Shown here in pieces: positions 1 through 10,841 of a DNA stretch of 64,000 nucleotides. The notes under the pieces are model-generated. The model had not been told where the DNA came from. It saw nothing but the letters and a program-made list of their open reading frames with translations, and ran no database searches. Within the stretch, counting starts at the first letter, position 1. Every line of letters begins with the position of its first letter. Both the position numbers and the translations under genes were made by a program. Source of the stretch: Rhodosorus marinus (taxonomy: Eukaryota > Rhodophyta > Stylonematophyceae > Stylonematales > Stylonemataceae); contig JAMWBK010000009.1 of assembly GCA_029953675.1 (NCBI GenBank), forward strand, positions 248,001-312,000. The letters run 5' to 3'.

Positions 1-189
1 TGAAATCAATATCAACAACCCCGGAATCAAGCAGCCGATCCCTCTTCCAAAATGTACAAGCCCCTTCTTCGACTTCAGCTTAAATTTCAGCTTCTGCGGA
101 GTGTAAGGATCGGCTACAAGAATCTGATATATGCACACAATAAAGAACACGTCACATAAAACAGCCAGAACAGCCTCTAGCACATTCAT
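1..189 (-). CDS. N-terminus of a membrane protein (runs off left edge)
   Basis: An ATG at 189 (minus strand) opens a frame that stays open to the window edge (63 codons). It begins MNVLEAVLAVLCDVFFIVCIYQ, a hydrophobic segment of about 20 residues that would act as a signal anchor or first membrane helix. A basic loop rich in Lys (QKLKFKLKSKKG) follows, then a second hydrophobic stretch (GCLIPGLLILIS) at the edge. The alternation suggests a multi-pass membrane protein. An in-frame TGA lies just upstream of this ATG region in the neighbouring frame, so no longer N-terminus is evident. The family cannot be named from this fragment; the rest lies to the left of the window. Confidence 0.5.
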   Translation of the reverse strand, partial: MNVLEAVLAVLCDVFFIVCIYQILVADPYTPQKLKFKLKSKKGLVHFGRGIGCLIPGLLILIS

Positions 190-1557
190 TTTGTCTCAAG
201 TCCAGCGCCTCTCAAGACGTCCACACTCCTTCGTCCCTCCACAGCCAAACAATTTCACATTCACATCAAAAACCTCGACAGGCACTGCAAGCATCGTCTG
301 GAAACGAAACCCTCCCCTTTTACAATCCACATCTTCGTGTCTCCGAAACAAAGTCTCACAGATAAAACAGATCCTCAACAGTTTGGAACTGATCCACTCC
401 CCAACCAACCCCCCCTACCAGCCGAAATCTCCTGAGGTTGCCGGCTGATCTTCTCAACGCCAAACATGGGCTACATGACAGCCGGAGAAAGACAAGCAAG
501 CTTCGGTCGTGTTCGGATTATTGAGGGAGCTGCCTTTCCCCAACCAAAGTAGCTCTCCTAATTCAATCGCCAACTCCTTGCGCTCGAGTTAGGGCAGCCG
601 GGAGGACATAGTGTACCCCGTGTCGATCTCAGGATGTTTCTTTATCGAGTTATAAAGATTGGTCACCCTATCCTGACGTTGTTGAGGGCTGCCATTCTTG
701 CCAACTAGATCAAAACTGAATCTACTTTTGAAACGGACGTACAAAAACAACACAGACGTTCACTCTCACGAGATCATCAGAACGGAGAAAACGTCTCGTA
801 AGCTCCTCAAGCTCGTGAGCTAGGCTACCTTTCTGGTCAAAACAACCTAACCAGACGGTAAGTTCTTGTTGGACAGCAAGATCCTGTTCATCTTCCACAT
901 GGTTCTTCTACAAAGTCTGTGAGTCTTCCGAATAGATTCTTGGTCTTGTGTACATATCTTGACATGAATTGGACCTCCGCAGAAGAGACACCTTATTACA
1001 AACAAGACTAGCGACTTCAATGTCCGCTAACAAACTGATTGCAGAGTGAGCTCGGACTTTCTAAGACCCCTGAAGCACTCTGAAAGAGGACAGCAAAGCC
1101 TAAGTCGTTAGGATTGACAGTCAAGTTGGAACAATCTATTCCATTCTTCGACGCTGGTTGACGCGCAAATGTCGAGCAGATTGACGTCTAGTTTGCATTG
1201 CTGTCGACCAAGGTTGCCGTGAAAGTCTTCTTTTTCTCGTTTGCGATGAGAGTAATCAGAGCGAGCAGGTCCTTCAAATGCTTCAAAGACATGAGCTCAG
1301 TAATCAATGCAGCAAAAAGGGCACTGACTGGCGGTTAGTAAGAGATCGGCTCGAGGGTGTGAGGTCATTTAGTATTTGGCAGTAGGTTTTGGTTTTCAAC
1401 TCGCTGCTGCTGCTTGCAAAATAAATTAGTTGGACAGTTGGTGAGCCTTCATAGAGTACGCTGACGGAAAGAGATATCTTCGAGGAAACTATTCGAGGAA
1501 ACTATTCGCAAGCTTCTCCCCCGGAAGCGATTGTATCATTAATATACAGAACAATAA
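190..1557. other. Intergenic stretch, no gene seen
   Basis: I find no open frame with recognisable protein character or a chain of phase-compatible exons here. Two overlapping short frames at 131-448 (plus) and 196-408 (minus) are shadows of each other without convincing content. The stretch separates two minus-strand genes. Confidence 0.4.
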
Positions 1558-2330
1558 TCACACTTTTGTCCTTTTTGCCTTCCAAGAGGAGGATTTCTTC
1601 TTTTCAATCGTCTTGACGGACTTTGTCTTGGACTTCGACTTTGTAGTACGAGAACTCTTCTTGAGCTTCGCCTTCTCCATCGTCTCATCGTTTCCATTGA
1701 CCTGTGCAACACTGCTAGAAGAAGTCTGTAGCGGACGGGAATTGGTTGCTCAGTTTCAGCCAGCAGCACATAATGCGCGGCTATGGCAGCTCGAGCAAAA
1801 ATCTTACCGCAAGGGAGTCAAACACGCTCTCCTTACTTCCAAAGATCTCACTCAGTTCTTTTCGACTGTAAAGCTTCACGTTCTTTCCAGATTTTCGCCT
1901 CTCAAGGAATGACGCACTTTTACTCTTCTGAGACCCTTTTTGTCTCTCCCGTTTAGTACTCTTCGGCTCTGACCCAACCGAGCCAAGGTTGGAGAGCAGG
2001 TCGCTGAACGAGCTGGACATTTCACCTCCGTTCTTCCAGACATCGCTCGGCTTTTTTTCAGACCCAATCCCTGATGCACACAAAGGCCAAATCCCACGTA
2101 GTTCAGTACTTAATTTCCTGCGTATGCACACCTTGAGCCAGCACCAAGCCAGTAAAAGGCCTACCGGAAGAATCCAGCTTTCTCCTGAATACAATAGGCT
2201 TCACAGAACCATCCTCGTTCTTGCCAAGGCCTTTCCCTTCGCTCCAGCCCATCTTCTGCAACATTTGGAAGCCAAAACGAGATTCGTTCTGACTCCATTC
2301 TTGATTCTGAGTCTCTAGAATTCCAGCCAT
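1558..2330 (-). CDS. PINX1-like G-patch nucleolar protein
   Basis: Three exons: 2330-2165, 2070-1808, 1725-1558; introns 2071-2164 and 1726-1807 are GT-AG, and the joined frame encodes 198 residues. The N-terminus has the PINX1/Pxr1 layout: a short leader with a W-S motif, then a G-patch around residues 18-56 with FGFQMLQKMGWSEGKGLGKN. After the first intron the chain continues GIGSEKK...W...FSDLL, the spacing seen after the G-patch in this family. It then has KLYSRKELSEIFG, like the family's KDLS-IFG motif. The last exon is a Lys/Ser-rich tail (KLKKSSRTTKSKSKTKS) typical of nucleolar proteins. PINX1/Pxr1 proteins act in rRNA processing through the Prp43 helicase and also bind telomerase. I chose the ATG at 2330 because it directly precedes the conserved region; an ORF upstream of it has no family-like content. 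GPATCH4 is the main alternative. Confidence 0.85.
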
Positions 2331-4660
2331 CTCCCCTCTAATCTCTTTCCCAAGCACTCTTTGCTGTCTAGAAATGCCTATCCTCCCACGAAGCTCACCT
2401 CTGCACCTCTTCAGTGCATACTCTAAGGACAATCGCACAATCCTCGCCTTCCTCCAAACCCATCCGACGGTGAATACTAAGTAAGGCCGAAACCATCCAA
2501 GTCAACCCCTTTCTCACCAAACTAATTCGACATTCATATCAATTAAATTTCCATAAAAAGTACTTTATTGAAAATGACAATAACGACGAAAAGGGGGTAC
2601 AAGTTTAGGAATAAATGGAAGACTCATTTCCCGGTCGGCCTCGTCGAATACTAAGAATTCGAATAGGTGAAAAAACTTGATCAGAAGAGTCGTTTAGCGA
2701 ATCACTGCGCTCAAAGGTTTGCATGAGGCCAATAGAAGCATTTCAACAGGGTTTTTAGAATATTTGATTGTCTTGGAGGACAGACTGTCAGAATGAGAAT
2801 CCCGTTTCGATGGTTGTTTTAGTTGGCGGATTGGTGTCAGTAATTGCTTCTGGACATTGCTTCTGGACGGAGATTTTGGAGATAGCCACCCGAGGACTGA
2901 ACAAAACACCGAGAATGGCCCTCGGAAGCATAATCACTCACGAGTACGCCCTTTGAAGGAAAGCCGAAACTACACAACTTGCACGTATTCGGGGCAGAGA
3001 TCGCCTCCAAGAAAGAGGGAAAGGGAAAGCTGCCGAAACTCGGACCTAGCGCAATCCAGGAGCCCTGATGCCCGTAAGCGATCCCCGCGTGGCGTGTGTA
3101 GAAACTTGTTGAGAAGTTAAAAAGCTGGAGAGATCGAGAATCAAGAATCCATCATAGCAGCAATTAGGCAGGACTGAGGAGAAGGTGGTCTATGAGGCTG
3201 GGTGGAGCGCTTCTGGTGACTTGGAGCTGTGCAGAAGTGTACTTTGCCCTTGGAGCTGGAGGAGTCATCAAAACTCGGTTGTGCAAGTTGTCCATAATTC
3301 AGTTGTTTCACCTCGAAATATTTGAAAGCGATGCGGAAGCGCTATTGTTGGAGTCAGTATTCTACGTTCCTTGATCATGGGGATTATTTGACGTACACGA
3401 ATCGTCCCTCTGCGACTCTGCAATGGCCAGACTTTGACATTGGACGAGCGCATGCGGACCGTGCAACAATCGAGGCTGCCTTGCTGTCGTTCCCTTAACG
3501 CCACTCCAGCATCGTGCTCAACCAGAAAATATCCCCGCCCCTACCTCTATCGATCATGCACACCCGGACGCGGTGAAGACAGTGCAAGAAGCAGTGCTCC
3601 TGCCTTCACGAACTCTCGCCCTTCTACCTTGCCCACCCAGAAAAGTCACATTCCACTCAAAAACTATCTAAAATTAACCCAAAAACAAGAAACTCCCAGA
3701 TCTAAGAACAGTCAAAATTTCAACCCGAATGGAATTTATTCAATAAAATAATGCAATGGAATTTTCCAGAGTTTTCGCCCAAAAATCGCTCTCCTATTGG
3801 GAAGATGAAAATAATAATTAAAAATATGATCACCACCCACTTCATCCAAAATTGTACACAATCTGCAGCTTTCCACATACTGTCAGACTACCTTAATCCA
3901 TGGGGGCAGACCTACCCCCTCCCCCCAATATCGCTCGACTATAACTTGCACTGTCAAAAGTGAAATCTTTTAATTTAGGACGGAAACGTGATCCTCACAG
4001 AAATCAGTGCGCAATACATTAGGGGGGGTTATCTTTCCTCCAAAAATATTATGATTTTAATATAAAAATATTTTATGAAAATATCCCCCCCTATTCTGTT
4101 GCGTACAATGTTTGACTCTTTTTTATGCGTCATATATGATTTCAATCTATTTATATGGTTATGGTGAATATTATTACTTCAATCAAGTTTATCTAGAATT
4201 TGTAGATTGAATTAGGGTGACATATTTAGGGGGCATGGGATTTTTTTCTTGGCCTGTGGAGAAATTCGTTGAACCAGCAGAAGTGGGTCGTCTGAGGGGT
4301 AAGCAGCAACATCGCTTACCTCAGCGGTATTCTTTTATTGCAGAAGAAATATCAATGCGTGCTGTCGTGTATCTACTGCACCGTTTTTTACCTTGGAAGA
4401 ATAGAGTATAATCAATCACCATACTTAATTTACATAAATATTATATAATAAAAACACTATACCACTGTAAAATTGCCTTCCGTGTTCGCTTACAGAATAT
4501 TTATATAGTATATTTGATCAAATTCAGAAATTAATTTTAAATATTCATCAACAAGACCGATTTATGATATATTTATATTGAGTTTATGAATAAACGAGTG
4601 GCGTTTCACCATAGCGAGTCGCGTTTCGCGGGGTGACGGAAAGATTCAGCAAAACTGGGT
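2331..4660. other. Intergenic stretch, no secure gene
   Basis: Short overlapping frames exist around 2700-3500 on both strands, but none joins into a phase-consistent, protein-like model. From about 3700 the DNA becomes AT-rich, with isolated C- and G-runs (for example near 3905-3930, 4021-4030 and 4086-4092) and looks non-coding. Confidence 0.4.
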
Positions 4661-5254
4661 TCAAATAGCTGGACAAGGTGAGGGAGAGTGAAGACATTTC
4701 TCTCGGGGCTTGACTGTTGATGGGGTGAGGAAAGGTTGTGCGAAGGCCCAAGTTCTGTGGTTTGCTGTCTTTGGAATCAGTAGAGGGTTCGGCGGACTCT
4801 TTGGGTTACATATATATATATATATATGTATATATTGATGTATATGTCTATGTGAAGAGAGCGGTTTCGAGGATGGGCAATTGAATTGGGTGTGGTTGGG
4901 AAGATGAATGTAGCTATGTATTAAGCATGTGGACGGGGTACCCGAGAAGGCGAAGATGTGGACTCCAAGCTTTTTGATTTTGACCTGTGGGGATGTATGC
5001 ACAGTAGTCATGGCGCTATTCTTGATGGCGGCGTTGTCTAGAATACCGGGTTCGTGTAAGGGGGAGGGAACCCACCGAATGTTGAAGTACTTCTGCGTAA
5101 CTGGGGCAGAAACAGATGAGAAGGCGGAGGAGTACCTGGATATGGAGGAAGATGTAGGGTCTATCCGGAGAACATGTTGTCCCCCCCGAAGACGATTGAA
5201 GTAGGGCAGCAGGGAGCGTTCCTTTGGGACCGCGTCGATTTCAGAAATGGACAC
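4661..5254 (-). CDS. Possible gene or exon, unknown function
   Basis: A 197-codon open frame, the longest unexplained one in this stretch. Its first two thirds have mixed composition (start MSISEIDAVPKERSLL); its last third crosses an AT microsatellite at 4808-4827 and reads as low-complexity His/Ile/Tyr/Pro, which argues that at least the 3' part is non-coding or that an intron removes it. A second minus-strand frame upstream (5684-5436) begins with a presequence-like stretch near MACPKWSRQVGK and has a possible GTACAT donor after GIPFL, so the two could be exons of one organelle-targeted protein, but I could not find a satisfying splice path. No family recognised. Confidence 0.25.
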   Translation of the reverse strand: MSISEIDAVPKERSLLPYFNRLRGGQHVLRIDPTSSSISRYSSAFSSVSAPVTQKYFNIRWVPSPLHEPGILDNAAIKNSAMTTVHTSPQVKIKKLGVHIFAFSGTPSTCLIHSYIHLPNHTQFNCPSSKPLSSHRHIHQYIHIYIYICNPKSPPNPLLIPKTANHRTWAFAQPFLTPSTVKPREKCLHSPSPCPAI

Positions 5255-6043
5255 GGATTATTTCTTCCGAGAGTTTTAACTGGCTACCTTCGGGAGTTTG
5301 AATGGAGAAAACCGCGCGTACTCCTTGTATATGGGAGGGAGCCGTCTGCTAAGGAAACAATAAGCTGGGACACTGGGGAGATATCACCCTTTCCAAAGCG
5401 TGTCACCAAGCGAGACCTGAAACCCAACTGCCGAGTCAGGCAACTGTATTTACAATGAAAAGCAGCTGAGCTCCCCCTGAAGAGATATAAGTAATAACTA
5501 CGCTAACATCAGTAAAAGCCGATCTAACATGTACCAAAAAAGGAATTCCCGCAAAACTTCGGACTGAGGTCTTCCGTACGACAGAAGATACCTTTCCAAC
5601 TTGTCTACTCCACTTCGGGCAAGCCATATCAGGCAAAAAGACTCTAGCTCCATACCATTCGTCGGCTACCAACTCCCCGCGCACTCCTGTAGAACATGCT
5701 CAAATCTCCGCCAGCCTTTCCCAGCACAGTTTTAGATCGAAATATTCAAACATGAAGTCCTAAAGAACCATTCAAATTTACAATTTCAATAATTTCGTGA
5801 AGAAATGTTCTAGATTTGAGAAATCAGTGACATAATGATAGTTTTTCACCTTATTTTCCTAAATGGGTGTATGGTCGACGTCCGCTTCACGCAAAAAATT
5901 GACTTCCTGAAGAGTGGTGCACTATTGGTTGGAGTGTTTGGGCAGTTGGTGATGTGTGAGTGGCAGAGGGGACTAGCAAGAGATGCGTGAAGTGAGAGAA
6001 GGTAGCTAGGTGAATCCTTTAGAGAATAAGGAATTCCGTGAAG

Positions 6044-6654
6044 ATGGCGAAAGGTTTGAGGAGCAAGGTGAAGCGTGCCTATAGGGCGTTGAAGAGGGAT
6101 AAGATGGAAGGGGTGTACAAGAAGAAGTTGGATGACAGGGTGTCGTCTCTCCATAAAAAGGCTGGTTTTGAGCAAGCGGCAGTGATGGAGGAGGATAGAC
6201 CTGTACGTAGTGTGCACGTTCTACTTGGGAAGTAGTGCCCCTTTTTTCTATGTTTCCGATCGTCTGATTTTGTTAGTTGCTTGGTAATTTGTCTGGGTCT
6301 GTTTCTGGCCGCTAGGAGAGAATTGTCAGGCACGGAGGTGTACAGCTTGGTACTACGTTCGTTCCGGACCATGAAAGGCCTAAACTCAACGTGGTTCATG
6401 GACCGCTAGCTGAAACGGCTGAGAATTCCGACGCGAAAGTATCGTTTGAGCCTACTGAGCATGTTCCGCAGTATACTGAACGCGCTCTCGAGGATGCTAA
6501 AGGCGGTTCAGGAGGAAGAGACAAGGATGTTGATATGTCCGCGGGAGATTCGAAGAAGAAAACTGCTATCCGCAGGAGAAAAAATTCCGTCCGAGCGAGA
6601 ACGCGAAAATCTTCCAGGCACCCGCAAAACAAAACTCGCAGGAGCGCACTGTAA
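6044..6654 (+). CDS. LLPH-like (DUF2423) basic nuclear protein
   Basis: Two exons, 6044-6202 and 6316-6654, joined by a 113-nt GTACGT...CTAG intron in phase 0; 165 residues. The N-terminus MAKGLRSKVKRAYRALKR matches the conserved start of LLP-homolog/DUF2423 proteins, which begin MAKSLRSK and are small nucleolar, ribosome-associated basic proteins. The middle is acidic and less conserved. The C-terminus is strongly basic (KKKTAIRRRKNSVRARTRK), as expected for a nucleolar protein. An ATG two codons upstream (6038) is in frame, but 6044 gives the family start. Use of the donor at 6203 rather than one a few bases downstream is a choice by consensus and changes only a few residues. A perfect 18-bp hairpin lies 62 nt beyond the stop codon. 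Confidence 0.75.
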
Positions 6655-6715
6655 TATTGCTAAATTAAGAAGTCACCAGATTTCAAGAAGCTGCCCAAAG
6701 GCGTTGGAGATACTG

Positions 6716-6756
6716 ACGACCGTTCCAAACATCGGCATGATGTTTGGAACGGTCGT
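6716..6756. repeat. Perfect 18-bp stem, 5-nt loop hairpin
   Basis: Arms ACGACCGTTCCAAACATC (6716-6733) and GATGTTTGGAACGGTCGT (6739-6756) are exact reverse complements around the loop GGCAT. The hairpin sits between the LLPH-like gene and the first retroelement fragment. It may mark an element boundary or act in the 3' region of the LLPH transcript. Confidence 0.9.
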
Positions 6757-6779
6757 GCTGAGTACTTCCCAGGTCGACT

Positions 6780-7425
6780 TACGCCCGGGAACCGCGTCCT
6801 AGGTTTAGGCTCTGGCACGCGCTGAATCTGAAAATCAGCAAAGCTGTCTGGAGGTACCCCTCGGGGAGGCCGTACAGCTCATTCAGCAGCTCATTATGGC
6901 GACTCAGGAGCGCGCGAAGGGTGCGCTCCACAAAATTCGCAATGCCCACAGGGACACCAAATAGAATGAAACCCTCGGGACGCCAAATGTTAGTTGATAG
7001 ATACTGTAGGTTCTCGTTTGCTTCGTGGGCTCTTTCAGAACAACCTAGGGCGTCTTGTTCTAGCCTCCTCACGGAGCTGCCTTTGACCCTGAGGCATTCC
7101 AACGCTGCTTTGTTGTTGGACGCGCGTCACCAGCGTCTTGTTTCTCGCTTCTCAGGGAATTTAGGCTCTCAATAAACGGATGACGATGGTAAAGGCGTTG
7201 AATCCTGAGAGTCATTTGGTTGTGAACGTATAGTACTTGTACTAAGTGCTCGTACACCCGCCGGCCCAAACCGATCAGCTGTCTCAGGCTTAGTTTCACT
7301 CCGTCAGTGCTCAGACCGCGCGGGTGTCTCGAGGAGAATTGTCGCAGCCAGGTTCCGCCTCCAGATCCGCTGCGGGAGTGGAGACGCGCACACAGCGTCT
7401 CACTAATACCCGGGTTCTCCACCAA
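6780..7425 (-). mobile_element. Degenerate non-LTR retrotransposon RT fragment, copy 1
   Basis: Two minus-strand frames (7425-7069 and 7102-6779) overlap out of phase and read into each other, so the copy carries at least one frameshift. The downstream frame has EGFILFGVPVG...F, then a block with RALLSRHNELLNELYGLPEGYLQTALLIFRF. This resembles the region after the palm of L1/CRE-type reverse transcriptases, where a G-SPVG motif is followed by LPDPQ-ALLLLR-C-PRL. No endonuclease, YxDD motif or poly(A) tail was found, so it is a truncated relic. A diverged second copy lies at 10950-11278 in the same orientation. Confidence 0.6.
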
Positions 7426-7761
7426 TTCCTCAAGCCCCCAGACTAACGTAACCTCCTATACTCACTCTCCCGGCAGATGCTGTTACTTGAGGAGCAATAA
7501 GCCCGGTCAACGAGGTACTACGAGAAAAGTGCAGTGAAGCGACACCGTTGCCGATCGTGAGAACTTTAGTCGGATCGCGATCAAGCCTATGGTCGAGTGA
7601 GCGAGCACACGATGAAGTGCTCTCGGTTTCTGACTCTTCTGACTCGGTCCATCGAACGAGAAAACTTCCGATCCCCCACGCGCTTGTAGTTCTTGCTCAC
7701 AGCCATTGAGAAGTACCTCCTGTCTTACTGGAGAACAAACAACCCCGGGTGGGTGTGGAAG

Positions 7762-8296
7762 TCAGGTCGCGCGAACGCGAATCTCCGGATCATCATCAAT
7801 CTCCGCATGGTCAGAAATTAAGCCGTGGACATGCACATAGAGGTACTTGGTAGGAATCAAGTAGGACTGCCACAATTCATTCATAGTCCAAAAAAAAAGA
7901 AAAAAAGCCATGTGTAACCTCACTCTCATCCGCAATGCCCAAGTCGATCTTTCCCTTCGCTTCGATCGTTGCACTCAGCCGATAAGAGCTCGACGAGTCA
8001 TACGTTCGAACGTAAGTGTCGAGCTTGTTGAGGTCCACATGGTTCAAACGCTCCAGTCCTGAGCGCTCGAAGGCCTGCATCTTGGAGACCGCCAAATCGG
8101 GACTGCTTACCGATGCGAATAGCCCGTCCCCGAGCCATCCATTGTATAACTCAATTGACGTCGTCATTCCTACCAAGCTCTCAAAGTCGGTCACGGAATC
8201 CAACTCTAGCCGCTCCCTCTCGCACCAAGCACAAAGTTCGCCTTCCTTGTAGTCTTGGTGAGCTGAAAAGTCGCCGTTGTCAACAATCGCACCCAA
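7762..8296 (-). other. Open frames inside the retroelement cluster, unassigned
   Basis: A 139-codon frame (8296-7877) and an overlapping one (7974-7762) contain blocks such as LERLNHVDLNKLDTYVRTYDS and KGKIDLGIADESEVTHG. The context suggests a gag or protease remnant of a copia-type element, but no catalytic motif is visible and I do not assign it. It ends in a poly-Lys/Phe stretch caused by an A-run near 7891-7907. Confidence 0.3.
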
Positions 8297-8399
8297 CCGC
8301 TACCCAGGTGACGGGTTGCTGACGGCGGTCAACGATCTAGGGCAGGACGAATAACTACGGTGCCTCAAACTTCAGCCTACGCCGAGTAACATCACGGAG

Positions 8400-8705
8400 G
8401 TGCTGCTGGTCGGACGAAAGGAAGTAGAAGTCGGCGGTGACGAGAACATCGGTGTTCTCCAAATCCGCGCAATGGAAAATCCGGGAACGACGAAGGAAGT
8501 GAGCGCAGCCGAGAAGGAGCTACGGAGAGAGTTCGATGAGCTCTTCGTCGATACCTTGGCGAAACTACCGCCACATCGGGAGCAGGACGCAGCAATTGAA
8601 ACGGGCGGCGCGAAGCCGGTGTTCAAGTGCCCGTACCGACTATCGCCATTGGAGCGGCGAGAGTTGAAGACTCAGCTGGAGGACCTCATCGAGAAAGGCT
8701 TCATA
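8400..8705 (+). mobile_element. Ty3/gypsy polyprotein fragment (protease-RT junction)
   Basis: The plus frame from 8400 reads ...LPPHREQDAAIETGGAKP, then PYRLSPLERRELKTQLEDLIEKGFI. This is the start of the gypsy RT domain: an LPP-R---H-I--- block followed by P-YR-SP-E---L---L-ELL--G-I. In intact elements the next residues are the P-S-S-P block and then the palm. Here the frame instead enters an inverted copy of its own upstream sequence at 8709, so the element is broken at this point. The missing downstream part of an RT (thumb and RNase H) appears at 9473. Confidence 0.75.
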
Positions 8706-8806
8706 ACCCCTTCTCGGCTGCGCTCACTTCCTTCGTCGTTCCCGGATTTTCCATTGCGCGGATTTGGAGAACACCGATGTTCTCGTCACCGCCAACTGCT
8801 ACTTCC
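8420..8806. repeat. Near-identical 98-bp inverted duplication within the gypsy fragment
   Basis: Positions 8420-8517 and 8709-8806 are reverse complements over 98 bases with only two mismatches that I can see, near the outer ends. The 191-nt spacer carries the RT-start block. The near identity implies a recent event or ongoing conversion. Confidence 0.9.
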
Positions 8807-9058
8807 GCTCTTGTGTGGGCAGAGCTACCCCTTTCTTTGCTCTACACCTATCCAACTACCATGGTAACCCTAATTATACCGTTCTTCGACCCGGCCTGGT
8901 ACGCCGGCTTCGCTCTGCCTTTCCTTTTCGTCTATCCCTAAAGCAGAATGTAATTACTCTGCCTACCACGCTGAATAGAGAAAGGGGGTTGATCCCGCAA
9001 AACAACCAAACAGTCAACACTGCCCGTCGGGAGCTACCCCCACACTATCTATTGCTCA

Positions 9059-9480
9059 CTAAGCCCCAGTTGTACACGCAATTCTTGAAGGTTCATTACC
9101 CATGGGCTTTGTAAAAATATCCGCTAGCATTTCTCCAGTCGATATGTATCGCAAGTCCACGCCCGGCGTTATACACCGATCCCTCACGTAGTGATAGTTC
9201 ACTCTAATATGCGGAGACTTTTTCTTGTCATCTCCTTTTGCCCATCTAACGCAGGAGCTGTTGTCGGCCCATATGCTTGTACGGGTTTCCTCACCGTGCA
9301 TCCTAGTTCTTCCATGAACTCTTCCAACCAACGTTGAAGCACCATCATGTCTCCATGAGCCTGGTACTCTGCATCGGTGGTTGATTGAGCGACCGAACGC
9401 CGCTTCTTCAACCTCGCGACAATCGGGGCGTCGTTCGGTTTTATCACAATACCTGTCGTACTCTTCCTGTCCGTGTCCGC
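9059..9480 (-). mobile_element. Ty1/copia RNase H fragment
   Basis: The minus strand encodes DRKSTTGIVI, then SVAQSTTDAEYQA, then ADNSSCVRWAKG, HIRVNYHYVRD and YISTGEMLADIFTKPM. These are the successive blocks of the copia RNase H domain, ending at the usual C-terminal LADIFTKPL. The blocks fall in two frames (9199-9738 and 9059-9562), so there is a frameshift near 9270-9310. The copia sequence starts abruptly at about 9476, where plus-strand gypsy sequence begins. No integrase or RT of copia type was seen nearby. Confidence 0.8.
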
Positions 9481-10146
9481 GATAGCGGCTCCTATCGCCA
9501 GACTGCTTAAGAAGGAAGTACCTTTCCAGATTACGGAGGAGATCTTGCAGAGCTTTGAGCAACTGAAGTCTGCCGTGACCTCGGAACCGGTCCTCACCTT
9601 ACCTCGGTTAAATCGTGGCGGGTTTGAGGTCACAACCGATGCCTCTGGGGAAGGGATCGGAGGGGTTTTGATCCGGGGAGGACGTCCGGTGGCTTTCACA
9701 TCGCGTAAATTGCAAGGTGCAGAGCTTACGCACCCCACGCATGAGAAGAGATGCTAGCAGTAGTAGACTGCTTCAAGATATGGGGCCATCAATCCCCCCA
9801 TTACCTGGAGGGATTGAAGACGGTGGTCTGCACCGATAGTACCGCTGTAACATACTTCAACGAAGTGGCTCAGCCATCGCGAAGGGTGACGCGGTTCCTC
9901 GCGAAACTCGACTCGGCGTTCGTCGAGTATGAGGTACGACACATTCCAGGTAAGACGAATCTGGTCGCAGACGCATTGTCGCGGGCGGAGCGGGAGACTG
10001 CCGTAGTTCAGTTGGTGTCGATCGACCAACTGGAGGGGTATATCCGGACAAGACGAATACCTGCAGGCGTCGAAAAGTCAGAAGAGGCCCTACTACGAAC
10101 GGAGGTGGGGAACCTAAGGAAGACGAGGCAACAGCCGGCTAATTAA
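9473..10146 (+). mobile_element. Ty3/gypsy RT thumb and RNase H fragment, frameshifted
   Basis: The plus frame has the gypsy thumb (IAAPIARLLKKEVPF), then the RNase H blocks TDASGEGIGGVL and FTSRKLQGAELTHPTHEKR. The frame then slips by one position at about 9751, and the continuing frame reads MLAVVDCFKIWG, CTDSTAVTYF, FVEYEVRHIPGKTNLVADALSR. The last block is the classic HIPG--N--ADALSR end of gypsy RNase H. The slip at HEKR/MLAVV, where intact elements read HEKEMLAVV, looks like a small deletion. The frame stops at 10146 with no integrase, so this is a pseudogenic remnant. Confidence 0.85.
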
Positions 10147-10329
10147 GGACATGGATGGGCGACTCGTGACCTGGGTGAAGGACTGTTGGATGTGATTAAT
10201 AACGTCCATACTACCCTCTGGCACGTAGCGGCGAAACCGCTATACGGTAGTTGCGGCAGCGGTTTTGGTGGCATACTGTGCGCCGAGATGTCTTCAACGC
10301 GGCGAGGCGCTGTAAACGTTGCCCGGTGA

Positions 10330-10364
10330 ACCAACCTTGGGACCTCATGGGTCCCAAGGTTGGT
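10330..10364. repeat. Perfect 15-bp stem, 5-nt loop hairpin
   Basis: Arms ACCAACCTTGGGACC (10330-10344) and GGTCCCAAGGTTGGT (10350-10364) flank the loop TCATG. It lies just beyond the gypsy fragment, next to an A-run (10376-10385). Confidence 0.9.
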
Positions 10365-10785
10365 ATGAGGGGGAAAAAAAAAAAGTAAGCGCCGCGAAGG
10401 TCGCGCACCTCCGATAGCAAGACCGGCAGCGGGAGAGCGCCGTGGATTCGCCGCGGCTAGTATGCGCAGACAAAAAGAACTGAAATATGCGCGGGCTGTG
10501 ACTACACCAAGGGGTTCGTGCTTCGGCTCTCGCGCACCGCCTAGTGCCTTCAATCAACGAATCTTTGGTGTTATGGACTCCATAGGATCTCGGTGGCTTC
10601 GGGAGATATTCCGTGAACGCCCGGACTGTCTACAATCTTTGTATACCCGATTGAGTTTCTTGTTGTGGCGCATGAACGCTGCGTTGCTATTGGAGGCGCG
10701 CGACCTTCGCGGCACGTAGTCTTTCTTTTCCCCTCGGGGTTTTTCTTTCAGTCTCCGATTAAACAATTCATACGGCCTGCGGTCT

Positions 10786-10841
10786 GGAAAACCCCCGAAT
10801 TTTCCCCCAAGGATATTTTGGGGGAAATTCGTAGGTTTTCC
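10786..10841. repeat. Imperfect long hairpin
   Basis: GGAAAACC (10786-10793) pairs with GGTTTTCC (10834-10841). Inside, GAATTTTCCCCCAA pairs with TTGGGGGAAATTC with one bulged T. It is the third stem-loop within the retroelement cluster. Confidence 0.8.

Noticed and set aside
6716-6756. Rho-independent terminator
   Set aside because: The genome is eukaryotic with introns, and no T-run follows the stem.
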